From positions 372,001 through 436,000 of the forward strand of contig CM055744.1 in the NCBI GenBank assembly GCA_029465975.1: a DNA stretch of 64,000 nucleotides, in the 5' to 3' direction. Below the pieces are notes generated by a model. It saw only the letters and a list, made by a program, of their open reading frames with translations, searched no databases and was not told the DNA's origin. Source of the DNA: Dallia pectoralis (Eukaryota > Chordata > Actinopteri > Esociformes > Umbridae). Positions within the stretch are counted from its first letter, which is position 1; each line of letters begins with the position of its first letter. Shown piece by piece: positions 10,560 through 20,800 of the stretch. Made by a program: the position numbers and the translations under genes.

Positions 10560-10849
10560 TGTTAGGGATGAATAGGATTGCTATAATAAAAGACGATTAC
10601 AATGTGCCTAATAAAGGCCTAACTGCTTGTGATGTACTGTATACATAGGGACTTATATTCTGAAGGGCTGGAAGTACATTGTGGGTATTAGGGGGCGGGC
10701 TTTTCAAAGTGTTATAAGCTCACTGTAAGTCCTGTGTGGTCAGAGCTCTCAATAAACGAACCCAACAAGACCTTGTGTGTATAGTGTTTTGATGAGTTTA
10801 TAGGTATTATGTATTAATAATTCTTAGTAATACATAAATATTCTTAACA
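10560..10849 (+). repeat. 3' LTR of the ERV with preceding polypurine tract
   Basis: The purine run AGGGGGGAA (10551-10559) is followed at 10560 by TG, and the LTR ends with CA at 10848-10849, giving 290 bp. AATAAA lies within it at 10751-10756. Its last 203 bp equal the window start. Confidence 0.85.
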
Positions 10850-12440
10850 GGGTGTCCTTTATCCCCCCTACTGTTTGCCATTGCGATTGAGCCCCTGTCT
10901 GTTGCCTTGCGAGCATCTCCCCTGTTTCAGGGTGTTTCGCGGGAGGGGGTGGAGCACAGGCTGACATTATATGCCGACGATTTGCTGCTCTATGTCAGTA
11001 ATCCTGCAGTCTGTCTGCCCTCTATTCTTTCAATTTTGGCAAACTTTGGCTCTTTCTCAGGTTACAAATTAAATCTCCATAAGAGCGAGTGCTATCCTGT
11101 GAATCCAGCTGCACTCCAACTACGGGAATCTAATTTACCATTCACGCTCAGCCGCTCTGGATTTAAATATCTCGGAGTGAATGTGACTCGTTCTTTTTCC
11201 TCTCTACTCTGCAAACATTGCTCCCCTTCTCACGCAGATGAGGGGTGATTTTCAGAGCTGGGGTAATTTACCTCTTACACTCGTGGGAAGGATAAATGCT
11301 GTGAAGATGAACAGTCTACCTAAATTTCTCTACCTTTTTCAATCTATTCCCCTTTTTCTGCCAAAGTGCTTTTTCAAGTCAATTGACCAGGCCATCACCT
11401 CATTCATATGGGCAGGCAAGGTACCAAGGGTCAGTAGATCTCTACTTCAGAGATGCCGATTTAGTGGAGGTCTGGCTCTACCCACATTTCTTTACTACTA
11501 CTGGGCTGCACATTTTCATAAACTGTCGTTCTGGTTACATGCTCCAGACTCCCAGTGGTGCCACCTTGAGTCACACTCCTGCATCTCTACTTCTCTCCCT
11601 GCTCTGCTTTGCTCCTCTCTCCCATCATCACCGTCCCGTTATACTGGCAACCCTGTTGTGCTCTCCACACTTAAGATCTGGTATCAATTTCGACAGCACT
11701 TTAAATTCTCTTCTGTATCTACCTTGGCCCCTATCGATGGAAACCATGCATTTCTCCCTTCCACAGTGGACACCGCCTTCTCTCTCTGGTCAAGAAAGGA
11801 GATTACGACCTTTCAGGACATGTATGGGGACAGAGGTTTTTCTAGTTTTCCTGATCTTGTCTCTGAGTGGTCTCTGCCCCAATCACATTTCTTCCGCTAC
11901 CTTCAGGTACGGCACTTTGTATCCTCTCAGTTTCCTGGATTTCCTGCCCTGCCCCCAAGTAGACCCTGGGATGCTCTACTGTCTCTGCTACCCCATCAGA
12001 GGGGGCTAATCTCCCAAATATACTCATGCATCATGTCTCTTGATGCACACTCCACTGATAAAATCAAGTTGGCTTGGGAACGGGAGATGGGGGTAGGTCT
12101 TACACAGGAGTGGTGGAGTAGGGCAATAGACAGAATACATTCCACGACACCTTGTGCTCGTCTGGGTCTCCATTTATATCCTACTTCGATAGGTTGGAGA
12201 AACTACCCTCTGATTAGTTTACTTTTTTTCTTTCCCCCAGTATTTATTTTAATTAATTATCTTCCCCCAGTGTTGTGTTCTTACTCTTGTATTCGTCATG
12301 TATTATTATTATTTATTTTTTGTCTGTTTCTGTTTGGATGTGTGGGTATGTGGATGGGTGGGGGAAAAAATGGGCAGTGGTCTTCTGAGTGCTAACATTC
12401 ATTGTTACACTCTGCTCAATAAAAAAAAGAAAAAAGAAGT
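10850..12440 (+). mobile_element. L1-like LINE, 3' half of ORF2, broken
   Basis: Right after the LTR a reverse-transcriptase frame is entered in mid-domain (GCPLSPLLFAIAIEPL, then YADDLLLYV, the catalytic box). The frame breaks around 11225-11248 and resumes in another frame that continues to about 12210 with typical L1 C-terminal sequence (for example WGNLPLTLVGRINAVKMN and SFIWAGK). The usual Cys/His knuckle region seems deleted near 12160. The 3' end has AATAAA followed by an A-rich tail at 12415-12440. The missing 5' half should lie left of the window, on the far side of the ERV. Confidence 0.85.
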
Positions 12441-12476
12441 GAACCATCATAGTCTCGGCAGGTTGAATTTCTTCAG

Positions 12477-13383
12477 CTGATAACGACATTTATACTATGA
12501 AATACACTTTTCCCAGTGGAAAATAAAGACTATATGTATAGATTGAAACTATGTATGCATTTTGTCTTTATTATTTATATATATATCCATCTATCCATCT
12601 CCCGATCTATCCGCTCCGTCAGACGGATACATCGTCAAGAATATCAGTTTTATACATGATTTTATACATGATTACATGACATTATTTATGAGGATGAATT
12701 GCACAGCATGCGTGAAGGACCGCACATTTACCCGGCAAGTTTTTATAAATCCCAACTATTACGTAAAGAGCGGTGTACGTCTTTTTTTGTGTGTACGCAA
12801 CATTAATAAATGAGGCCCCAGGTGCCCATTATTCCTCGTTAGTAGCATATATAAGTGTTTGGTTATGTCTTTGTGTGGTGTTGTTACATGTTACAGGTGC
12901 CGAGTATATTGGTGATTTAAAATACCGCCAGTTTTCCCCTATAGGGACTGATCATTTAGCGCTACGTCGCTCACTTTATTATATTCTCTATTACGCAGTG
13001 CATGTGTTGCACTGCCGTTTGATTACTCATTATTAAACGCACTTATTCGAGCGCAGTTCTCTCTCGTCTGGATTCCTTCTCATTTCGGCTCGTGACAAAT
13101 AGAATGTGTTGCACCTTTCAAAATCGTTAAGACACGTTTTAACACGTTTAAAATAGAACCAACTAAAGGCCTATACCTGGACACTATGATTCTGTAGCTG
13201 ATAACGACATCTATACTATTATATACATTTTCCCCAGTGGACAATAAAGACTATCTATATAGCCATCTATCCATCCCCCCATCTATCTGCTTCATCAGAC
13301 GGAGACATCAACAAGAATATCAGTTTAATACATGGTTTTGTTCTGTTCGCCTTAATATTTATGAGGATCAATTGCACAATATG
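12477..13383 (+). repeat. Diverged duplicated segment with intervening repeat debris
   Basis: A block at 12477-12712 (gctgataacgacat..., ending near gaggatgaattgcaca) recurs at about 13195-13383 with roughly 80-90% similarity by eye. The 480 bp between include a MITE-like end (ttaataaatgaggcccc) and an LTR-like 3' end with attaaa and terminal CTCGTGACA near 13096. No gene is present. Confidence 0.55.
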
Positions 13384-13769
13384 ACAATATAATTACAACT
13401 ATATTTTTTGGAAATGTCAATGTTAAGCCATGAATTGGTTTATTAATGTCAATAATGGAGACAATTTACAAAGTTGGGGAGCGCTAATGCATACCTTGAG
13501 TGGAGGAAGATGATTTTCCCCGGTCTGTGTACCCGGTGGCCAATCATTATATAACATTAAACTAAATAACGGATAACCATTTTAACTGTTTTCTGTTATT
13601 CAAAATCTGGAGAAGGCAGACGTCTTCTCTACTTGCTCGTCAATTTGCATATAGGAATACAATAGAAGTTAAAGCCAGCAGGGTTTTTGAATGAATAGCG
13701 TTTATTTAGTTTATGAAGTGCAACAAGCTAGCTATCGTTAACGGTGCATTTTTCCTTAAACTGATGGTT
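13384..13769. other. No recognisable feature
   Basis: AT-rich sequence with stops in all frames; nothing identified. Confidence 0.4.
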
Positions 13770-13900
13770 CAAAATCAGAATCAGGTTTATTGCCAAGTTT
13801 GTTTACACATACAAGGAATTTGTTATGACCCTTAGCTGCAGCATTTAGGACACACAATTTTAAACGTACATGAACAGTGCAAATAGAGCAAAATATACTT
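13770..13900 (-). mobile_element. LINE 3'-end fragment (L2/Rex1-like)
   Basis: The stretch begins aatcagaatcaggtttattg and continues cacatacaaggaatttg, the reverse complement of the 3' end found in many truncated fish LINE copies. Similar ends occur at 21430 and 44558. Confidence 0.6.
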
Positions 13901-14125
13901 GAGGTGCTTTATCATTGATGTTGTGTTCCCCCTTGAAAAAAATTAACCTTGAACATGAATTACATTTTGCTTTCTCCTTATCCTTGGTTTTAGTAAAATG
14001 TAGCCATGCCTTTGACCGCTTAGCACAGGGTTCCCCAAACTAAGGCCCGCGGGCCGAATCCGGCCCGCCCCCTCATTTGGACCGGCCCTCTGACGAATGC
14101 AAGAGACATATTTTGAAAATTAAAA

Positions 14126-15398
14126 TACCTTTTTTTGCACTATATGGCGCAGTAGATTATAAGGCGCATTGTCAATGAATGGTCTATTTTCGTATTTTTT
14201 TCATATATATAGTGCTTCGGACTATAATTCGCATTAAGCGGAAAAAAAACTGTCAGAAAAGTCAGAATCCCTCTGGTCATTATCCGATTCAGTGTCTAGC
14301 TGTTTCTCAATGTCAAGGATGCTTCCTTGGTAGGACTGTTCCTTCCAAGTCATTTCCTTCAGAGGCTAGGCGAGGCTCCTCTTTAGGATTCGAAGAACAC
14401 GTAAATGGAACAGGCTAGCAAGTGCACGTCATGCGTCATTACATTAGTAAAAATTTCCGTTTTTTTTCGCGCTGTGGAGGTGGAAAAATAATTACAGACG
14501 GATGGGTCTTAAATCAGCCTGTATTTGCTGTAACAACCGCCCGCTATACATTATCCCGCTTATTACATGGCTACCTACCAAATAAATAAATTAATTTACA
14601 CACAAAAAAATATTTAAAAACGATTATATTGCCTGAGTGAACTGAACTGCGTCCATAGTTTTTCATGGCAACGCTGTGTTATACTTAGCAGCGGTCTGCT
14701 ATCAAGAAATAACAGACCGGACCGGAATTCAACCAAGCTATGTAATAATATTTCCCCAACTACGTTTTTTTTACCCTATTGAGCAAAATTATCCCTTCAG
14801 TCTTTCTCTAACTTACATTCTGAAATGTGTGTGCTTTCTGCACAAGTATTTATTACATTCAACACAAATGGCTAAGAAGCGCATAGGATTGTGGGTGATA
14901 TGAGAGCGCGAAGGCTACACATGCATCCTTTCGTGTACATGGCATATTTTCCGAACGAAGGGCTCGTCCTTGGTTGAAATTCCAAGGATCCTCGACATTG
15001 GAACAGTCCTTCGACGGATGTTGATGACGTAGCATCCTCGAAATTCTGGCTTTTTTTTTTTTTTTTTTTTTTTCTGGCTTCTGAGGATCTTTCCTTGACA
15101 TTGAGAAACGGCTTCTGTGTTGCTGTTGTGGTGAAGCACAGTATGTATCACTCCGCGACGCTCCTGGCTACGGTACCGTAATGCTGCAAGCGGTGCGGCT
15201 TGGTTGTTTACCAGTGTTGTACTTAAACGTTTTGACTTAGCGCAGTGAGCGCCTTGTAACACACAAAATCGTTTAGAGGTCAGTAAGCAAAACCAGAATT
15301 AATCCATATATAAGGCGTTTCGGATTATAAGGCACACTGTTGTTTTTTGAGAAAATTACAGGCTTTTAAGTGCGCCCTATAGTGCAAACAATACGGTA
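14126..15398. mobile_element. MITE-like element with long inverted repeats, itself interrupted
   Basis: The left end TACC...TTTGCACTATATGGCGCAG and the right end (reverse complement TACCGTATTGTTTGCACTAT) form inverted repeats that extend into ATTATAAGGCGCA-type sequence on both sides. No clean target duplication is visible. It lies inside the hAT at 14026-16225 and carries another element at about 14299-15112. Family not recognised. Confidence 0.6.
14299..15112. mobile_element. Innermost nested element with inverted ends
   Basis: GTTTCTCAATGTCAAGGAtgc at about 14302 is the inverse of the sequence at 15093-15110 (tccttgacattgagaaac). The interior has no coding frame and contains a T-run at 15051-15073. 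This gives three levels of nesting. Confidence 0.5.
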
Positions 15399-15483
15399 AT
15401 CATATCTGCGAGCGAGCACCCGAGGATTTCGCTCTTATGTCAGGTGCACCCGCGCCAGCAAGAAAAATAAAAGACACAACAAA

Positions 15484-15916
15484 ATGGCCAAACGGTTGAG
15501 AAAGAGAAAAGTTGATTCCAAATGCAGGGTATTTAACCAACAGTGGACAAGTGATTATTTTTTTGTTCAATGCAAAGAAAAGGCTGTTTGCCTCATCGGT
15601 CACGAAACAGTATCTCTGTTCAAAGAATACAATCTGCGCCGACACTATGAAACCCAACAGTCTCATTGAATTCTATGCTGCCCTCCCTAACGAGACATAC
15701 TCAAACATCAAAAGGCATGCGATGAAAATGTCCACACTTTTTGGCAGCACGTACATCTGTGAGCAAACCTTATCACGCATGAAACTGATGAAAACTCCCA
15801 TAAGATCAAGACTCACTGATGAACATTTGCATCAGTCTTTGAGACTGGCTGTGACAGGAATGGAACCTGACATTGGACATCTCACCAGCCAGAAGCAAGC
15901 CCACAGTTCACACTGA
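15484..15916 (+). pseudogene. hAT transposase with internal deletion
   Basis: From ATG 15484 the first frame encodes about 60 residues resembling the N-terminal zinc-finger region of GTF2IRD2-like/Charlie transposases (KRKVDSKCRVFN..W, then AVCLIGHETV, YNLRRHYET). It stops at 15667-15669. An overlapping frame continues with the C-terminal dimerisation region (LFGSTYICEQTLSRMK, RSRLTDEHLHQSLRLAV) to 15916. The catalytic middle is missing, so the gene is inactive. Note the Cys-to-Gly change in the finger (normally CLIC). Confidence 0.7.
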
Positions 15917-16225
15917 ATGTATGTTTTAATTTAAATTTCAATAGCAATAAATATGAAAAAAATTCATTATGATAGTAATAATGGTCTTTTAATAGGCTAT
16001 ATATCTCTTGAAAGTAATGTTCATTTGTATGTACAGTGCATACAAAACAATGAACTAATGTTAATCTAGCATTATGAGGCATAATACATTTATAATAATC
16101 ATATTAGAATCTCCACAATGATACTGGTAGTCATTCGGGCCCATGTAATTTTTTTGTTACAGACCGACCCGGCCCCCCATTAGGGAAAGGGAAAATGATG
16201 TGGCCCTCACAAAAAAAAGTTTTAA

Positions 16226-17808
16226 AAAAAGCACATTCTATAATTGTTGCTGTAAAAAACTCTAGCCCATTAGAGACATCTAGTGGGCTAGTCAGGAATT
16301 ACTGCTCCTGAAATTGTTAGTCTCTGTATAGTACCTCACAACCCAGTGTAAATAACTCTCCTGGGACTATTGTTTAATTATCATTTAAGTTTCTTCTGTT
16401 CACTGGGTTGTGTAGATCATTGTTTGATGTTTTGTGTTGCTGCCATTTTCGTATTTTTATTTTTTTTTTGAAAGTTCATCACATGATACTAGAAAAGTCA
16501 AAAGCAAAAAATATATAACGGACACAAATACAAGTGTGTGATCAGTAATGTTTAATTTAGACTAATGGTTTTAGAGCTGTCAAGGAATTAAGAGGAAATA
16601 GAAGCAGGTAAACATCAGTGTCCATCATTGTGTCCGACACTAGATTACACTTAATGTAAAAACATAAAGGTTAATTAAAAATATGATATTTTACTCAAAA
16701 TATTATAATCTATGTTATTTACAACTGAAAAAAGATCACAGCTAAAATTAACTCAATGTTCAAAGTTGTAGCAAATTAACTTTTTATGATCTTAATAATT
16801 ACTTCTGAAATTAGATGCTTCATGAAAAGTCACATGCCTGCCATGGCGGAACTCAGTACGTCTTTTCATGTCACAGAGGACATTTTCATTGATTCAAGGT
16901 CTTTGGCCTATTGGTTCGCCTCGTTCTCATAGATAACCGGAAGGCGCTTTGGTTTGTACAAATGACTTGGAATTGGTTTTCTAGGTATTCATTTAAATCA
17001 GTGTTTTCAAAAGTGACCTTTCACCTATCCGATGCAAAATATTGTATAATGAAAAAATCTGGGTTCTGCATTCAAATCTATTCATGTTTACTTGTTTTAA
17101 ATTCATCCAATTGGCAAAACACAGATAAATAAACAAATAAGCTTGACCCTGAAAATATTAATTGTCCTGGGCTGGGCTCAAAACTTTTCCTGTAGTTATT
17201 CATCATTGCCGTTACCCACGCATTACCACTTAAAAAATACCTTGTTGTCATTCTTGTTTATTGAAATCCTCAATGTTAGCCCATTGTGTTTCTCGCTGAA
17301 CAGTGGCACAAATCCCATTAGATTTAAACAATGAATTTAAAAATAAATTCAAACCAAAACAGCTGGCCGGGTGCTTAGGTGATTTGAAAGTTTTTCAGTA
17401 AATTTGAACTGAACATGGTGGGGGTGGTGACCGGGACTTTTGACTGTCAGGCTGTGGACAGTCACTGGAAGCTAAATTTGGATGTAAGGGGGATCAGGTT
17501 CCCTCTGCAAACACACATGATCCTGCCCTAGTTACTCGAGCTGTGTCCCCCCCTGATACCACCATACTCCCTCAGAGAGCCATACGCTCACGCAGTAACT
17601 TCAGACTTTCCGACGGCGCTTAGTCACTCAGGCTTTAGTAGCACTTTTATTGCCACAGGTTATCCCATTCGTTCTCTCTTTGGCCAGCTCAATCTCCACC
17701 ATCTTTATCTGGACTTGGCTTTACTACGATCTCTGTCTCTCAACAACCTCCAACTCCCCAACCCCCCACAGCAAACAGTGGGTGGGACAGACATCCTGCG
17801 GTCCCACC
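16226..17808. other. Upstream region or first intron of TWF2, no exon recognised
   Basis: AT-rich sequence. I searched for the usual first twinfilin exon (encoding M-[SA]-H-Q-T-G-I) and did not find it here or in the repeats further left. Either exon 1 lies outside the window, or transcription starts close to 17.8 kb. Confidence 0.35.
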
Positions 17809-20800
17809 ATGTTTTTGGTTCTGGTTGTGGCACCGGAGCTTAGCAAGTTTTTGGCTAGGGCAAGGGGTGGAGCTGTACGCCTGATCCAGGTGCAAATACA
17901 GGACGGTGAGTGACTCAGGGAACTGAGGATATTTGCTAAGAAAGAGTTTATTACTATATGAGAAATGATTGATTCCAAATTTCTTGTCTTTTCATCTGTT
18001 ATCAGTAAGGGGTTTTGTATGTTTTCCATGTGTATCTTGTTTTGGTTGTTTTGCCATTAAAATCACACCACAACTTAGTGCTTACAGTTTTGGGTTAGAG
18101 TGTGTCTGTGGGAGCTACTGTTGTAATCTGTCGTTCTTCCATTTCGTCACTTGTTTTTGTGAGGCTGATGGAGACATAGTTGTTTTATGAATATTTCGCA
18201 ATTGGTTGGAAAGCTGCCACATCTCTTTGTTCAGACTGTGTTAAGTCATACTTTTGAAACAAATTGCAAATAAGACTGACAGCAATACTCAACTTTGAAA
18301 TGTTGGGCAAGTTGTGGGAGTACATTTATTGAGTTATCAAAGTAAACTTCTGGTTGGCAAAGTAAGAAAGTATCATCTGGACCATCTGGACTCACTGGAG
18401 AGATAAATGAATCTGAATACTATTTGACAGCTCACCTTTTGAGTTTTGGCAGGTTACTGAACATCCTTTAGGGCCAGTTGTTCCAAACATTTAATCTGGA
18501 TAAAAATCATCAAGATTTAAAAAAAACATTTTTTTTATTCAGGATCAGGTAATCAGTATTACTTATGCCGGTTTTTCAAAGCAACATTGGACTGGATCAC
18601 CCTGATCCAGACACACAGTTTTCACGATAATTCTGTCACTCTCCAATGTTGTTCTCTTCCAATGAAAACGCCATGTCTCATGGAATTTGTGGGTTTGGAA
18701 AATAGGTCAATTTTAAGCACTTTTATCTCTTAAATGTTTTGGCCGTGGTCAAAAATCTCTTTCTGTCAATTTTTTCCATGGACAAACATGTATGCCATTG
18801 AACAGTTTTGTTTAAAGGGAGACTTTGGACCTTTGAACTGCATTTCAATTAAAAATGTGATTGAATGAAAATGAATGTTCAGTCTCTAACAATGTGTAAT
18901 CCCTGATTGGTCTTTCGCGTACAACTATTGCTGCGTTTATCGCAAATGATGTTTCCGCTAACTTGGGAAGATTGCCTTGAGTTTAAATGAATGCTTTCCA
19001 GTTGGTGAACTTGACAAACATGGATTGAATCCCTAACTCTCTCTCAAATAAGTCTAAAATCCATTAGTTGTTTTTATTTGTTTTCCAAAAAGCAACCACC
19101 ACATGGATAGAGCAGCTGTCCATCGGCTTTGTGAAAGCTATAAAGCATTCAGGCTGTTTGCCAGACTGTGCGTGTTCAGCAGAGCGTGAAGCAACAAGAT
19201 GACCCTTGAGGTTTTAAAGACATTTTATTGATGTACTATCGGGGTGTTTACATCTTTTTTGGGACATCTTGTCTGGGCCTAACATCACTGACGCTGGGCA
19301 TTTGTCATTCTTTTGACATCTAAGACCCTATTATCTGACCGATATGGCTGTGACGCCTGACTCTTATTGGGCTGTCTATGGGCAGTTTGAGGGATGCTTT
19401 GTGTGTTTGATATCTGAGCGTGCCTCCAGGATCTCTTCGGGCCAACATTCTGACACATCTCTATGTGTTTTAGATCCAGTTTGAGGTGCGTTGTGTCTTC
19501 CGTTTTCTTCCCTGGAGAATGTTAAGTTGTTAGGCTAGTAGGCTACATGGGGCTGTATCTTAATTTTTTCTGGCTATAAGGCTTCAATTTTGCAGTTCTC
19601 TGATATTTTTCATTTGTATGTTAAAAGAAAAACAGGATGTATTAAAAGTTGTCCTCGCCAACCTGTGGAAAACAGGATAATTGTGTCAGTTTTGTTTCTG
19701 TCAACACATTGGATTGTTTCATTAGCCATATGTTATCCTAGTTGTCTGGTGTCCTTGACAGATCCTGTATTACTATAGTAGAGAAAACCATTTTATCTTT
19801 CAGCAATATGACAATAGGTGTCCTGCAAGAGTGTGTGGGCATGTGCGGAAGAGAAGGACAGAGAGAGTTAGATAAAATGGCTAATGGAAAAAGTGTGTGT
19901 ACCAAGAGTAGGAATGTGTTGGAGCTTAGAATAGCAACTGCACTGAGAGATGGTCAGGAAATCTGCCTGCAACCCCCAAGGGCATTAGTCTTTTGGTCAG
20001 TGTGCACATGCAGTTTTAACCCTGTGAGACCCAAGTATCAAACCAATTTATGAAAAAAATTCCCAGACATATACCAAAATTCTGATAATTTATTTCATTA
20101 AGCAGCAGTTGAAACCGATAATAACTAGAAAAAACGAAGAGCGGTAACTTTCACTGGGTTGTGTGGTGATAAACATGAAATACAAAAAAGTAGGGCAGCG
20201 ATGACTTCCTAGTCCTGCTAGTTCCTCACACGAACTCAGTGACCATGGATTAAGCAAATGTTTCTTGCTACAAGGCAGATATTACTGAAAACAGGAAACA
20301 TTCAGACAGATCTTGATTCTTAGAATATGGCAATTTATTTATAAAGAATTTGCAGTTATTAGTTGTGCTACAGTGGTGTTGGTGGATTTGTGTGCTTGAA
20401 TCAGTATGTAAGTTTTAAAGCAAGGTGTGTAATGAGCTGTGTTATGTTTTTCAGAGCAGTTGGTGCTTGGGGCATTCAGTGAGCCAAAACAGACCTGGGA
20501 CCAAGACTATGACCACTTCCTACTTCCTCTACTAGATGACAACGAGCCTTGCTATGTCCTGTACCGCCTTGACTCCCAGAATGCACAGGGATACGAGTGG
20601 ATTTTCATTTCCTGGTCCCCGGACCAGTCTCCAGTATGTGCATGCTGGAACCTAGCAACATATACAGTCATGCTTTAGCACACGTAACTGCTCCTTTTAC
20701 CTATTCATTTCCACTGCAGGTGAGGCAGAAAATGCTGTATGCTGCCACACGTGCCACAGTGAAGAAAGAGTTTGGTGGTGGTCACGTGAAGGACGAGATG

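Larger units (their letters stand above)
1..10849 (+). mobile_element. Composite endogenous retrovirus-like LTR element, 5' end cut by window
   Basis: Positions 1-203 and 10647-10849 match base for base without gaps and differ at only two sites, so they are the two LTRs of one element. A primer site follows the first LTR and a purine tract precedes the second. Between them lie only decayed coding traces: a retroviral integrase C-terminal region near 8.5-8.8 kb and an envelope-like start near 8.9 kb. I find no gag, protease or reverse transcriptase. The interior also carries a nested 4-kb LTR element, a SINE and a solo LTR, all on the minus strand. The element sits inside an L1-like LINE that continues directly at 10850. 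It cannot be autonomous as it stands. Its target-site duplication cannot be checked because the left flank lies outside the window. Confidence 0.85.
14026..16225 (+). mobile_element. hAT (Charlie-like) transposon, right end truncated
   Basis: The left end cagggttccccaaactaagg is a typical hAT inverted-repeat start. An internal transposase remnant (15484-15916) has the BED finger and the dimerisation tail of the GTF2IRD2/Charlie-type transposases. The right end near 16195-16225 has the expected tggccctcac but lacks the terminal repeat, so it is truncated and no target duplication can be shown. A MITE is inserted at 14126-15398. Confidence 0.7.

Noticed and set aside
13096..13101. Right border of a solo LTR with target duplication near 12.8-13.1 kb
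   Set aside because: A CTCGTGACA end and an attaaa signal are present, but I could not find a matching TG start or a convincing 4-6-bp duplication.
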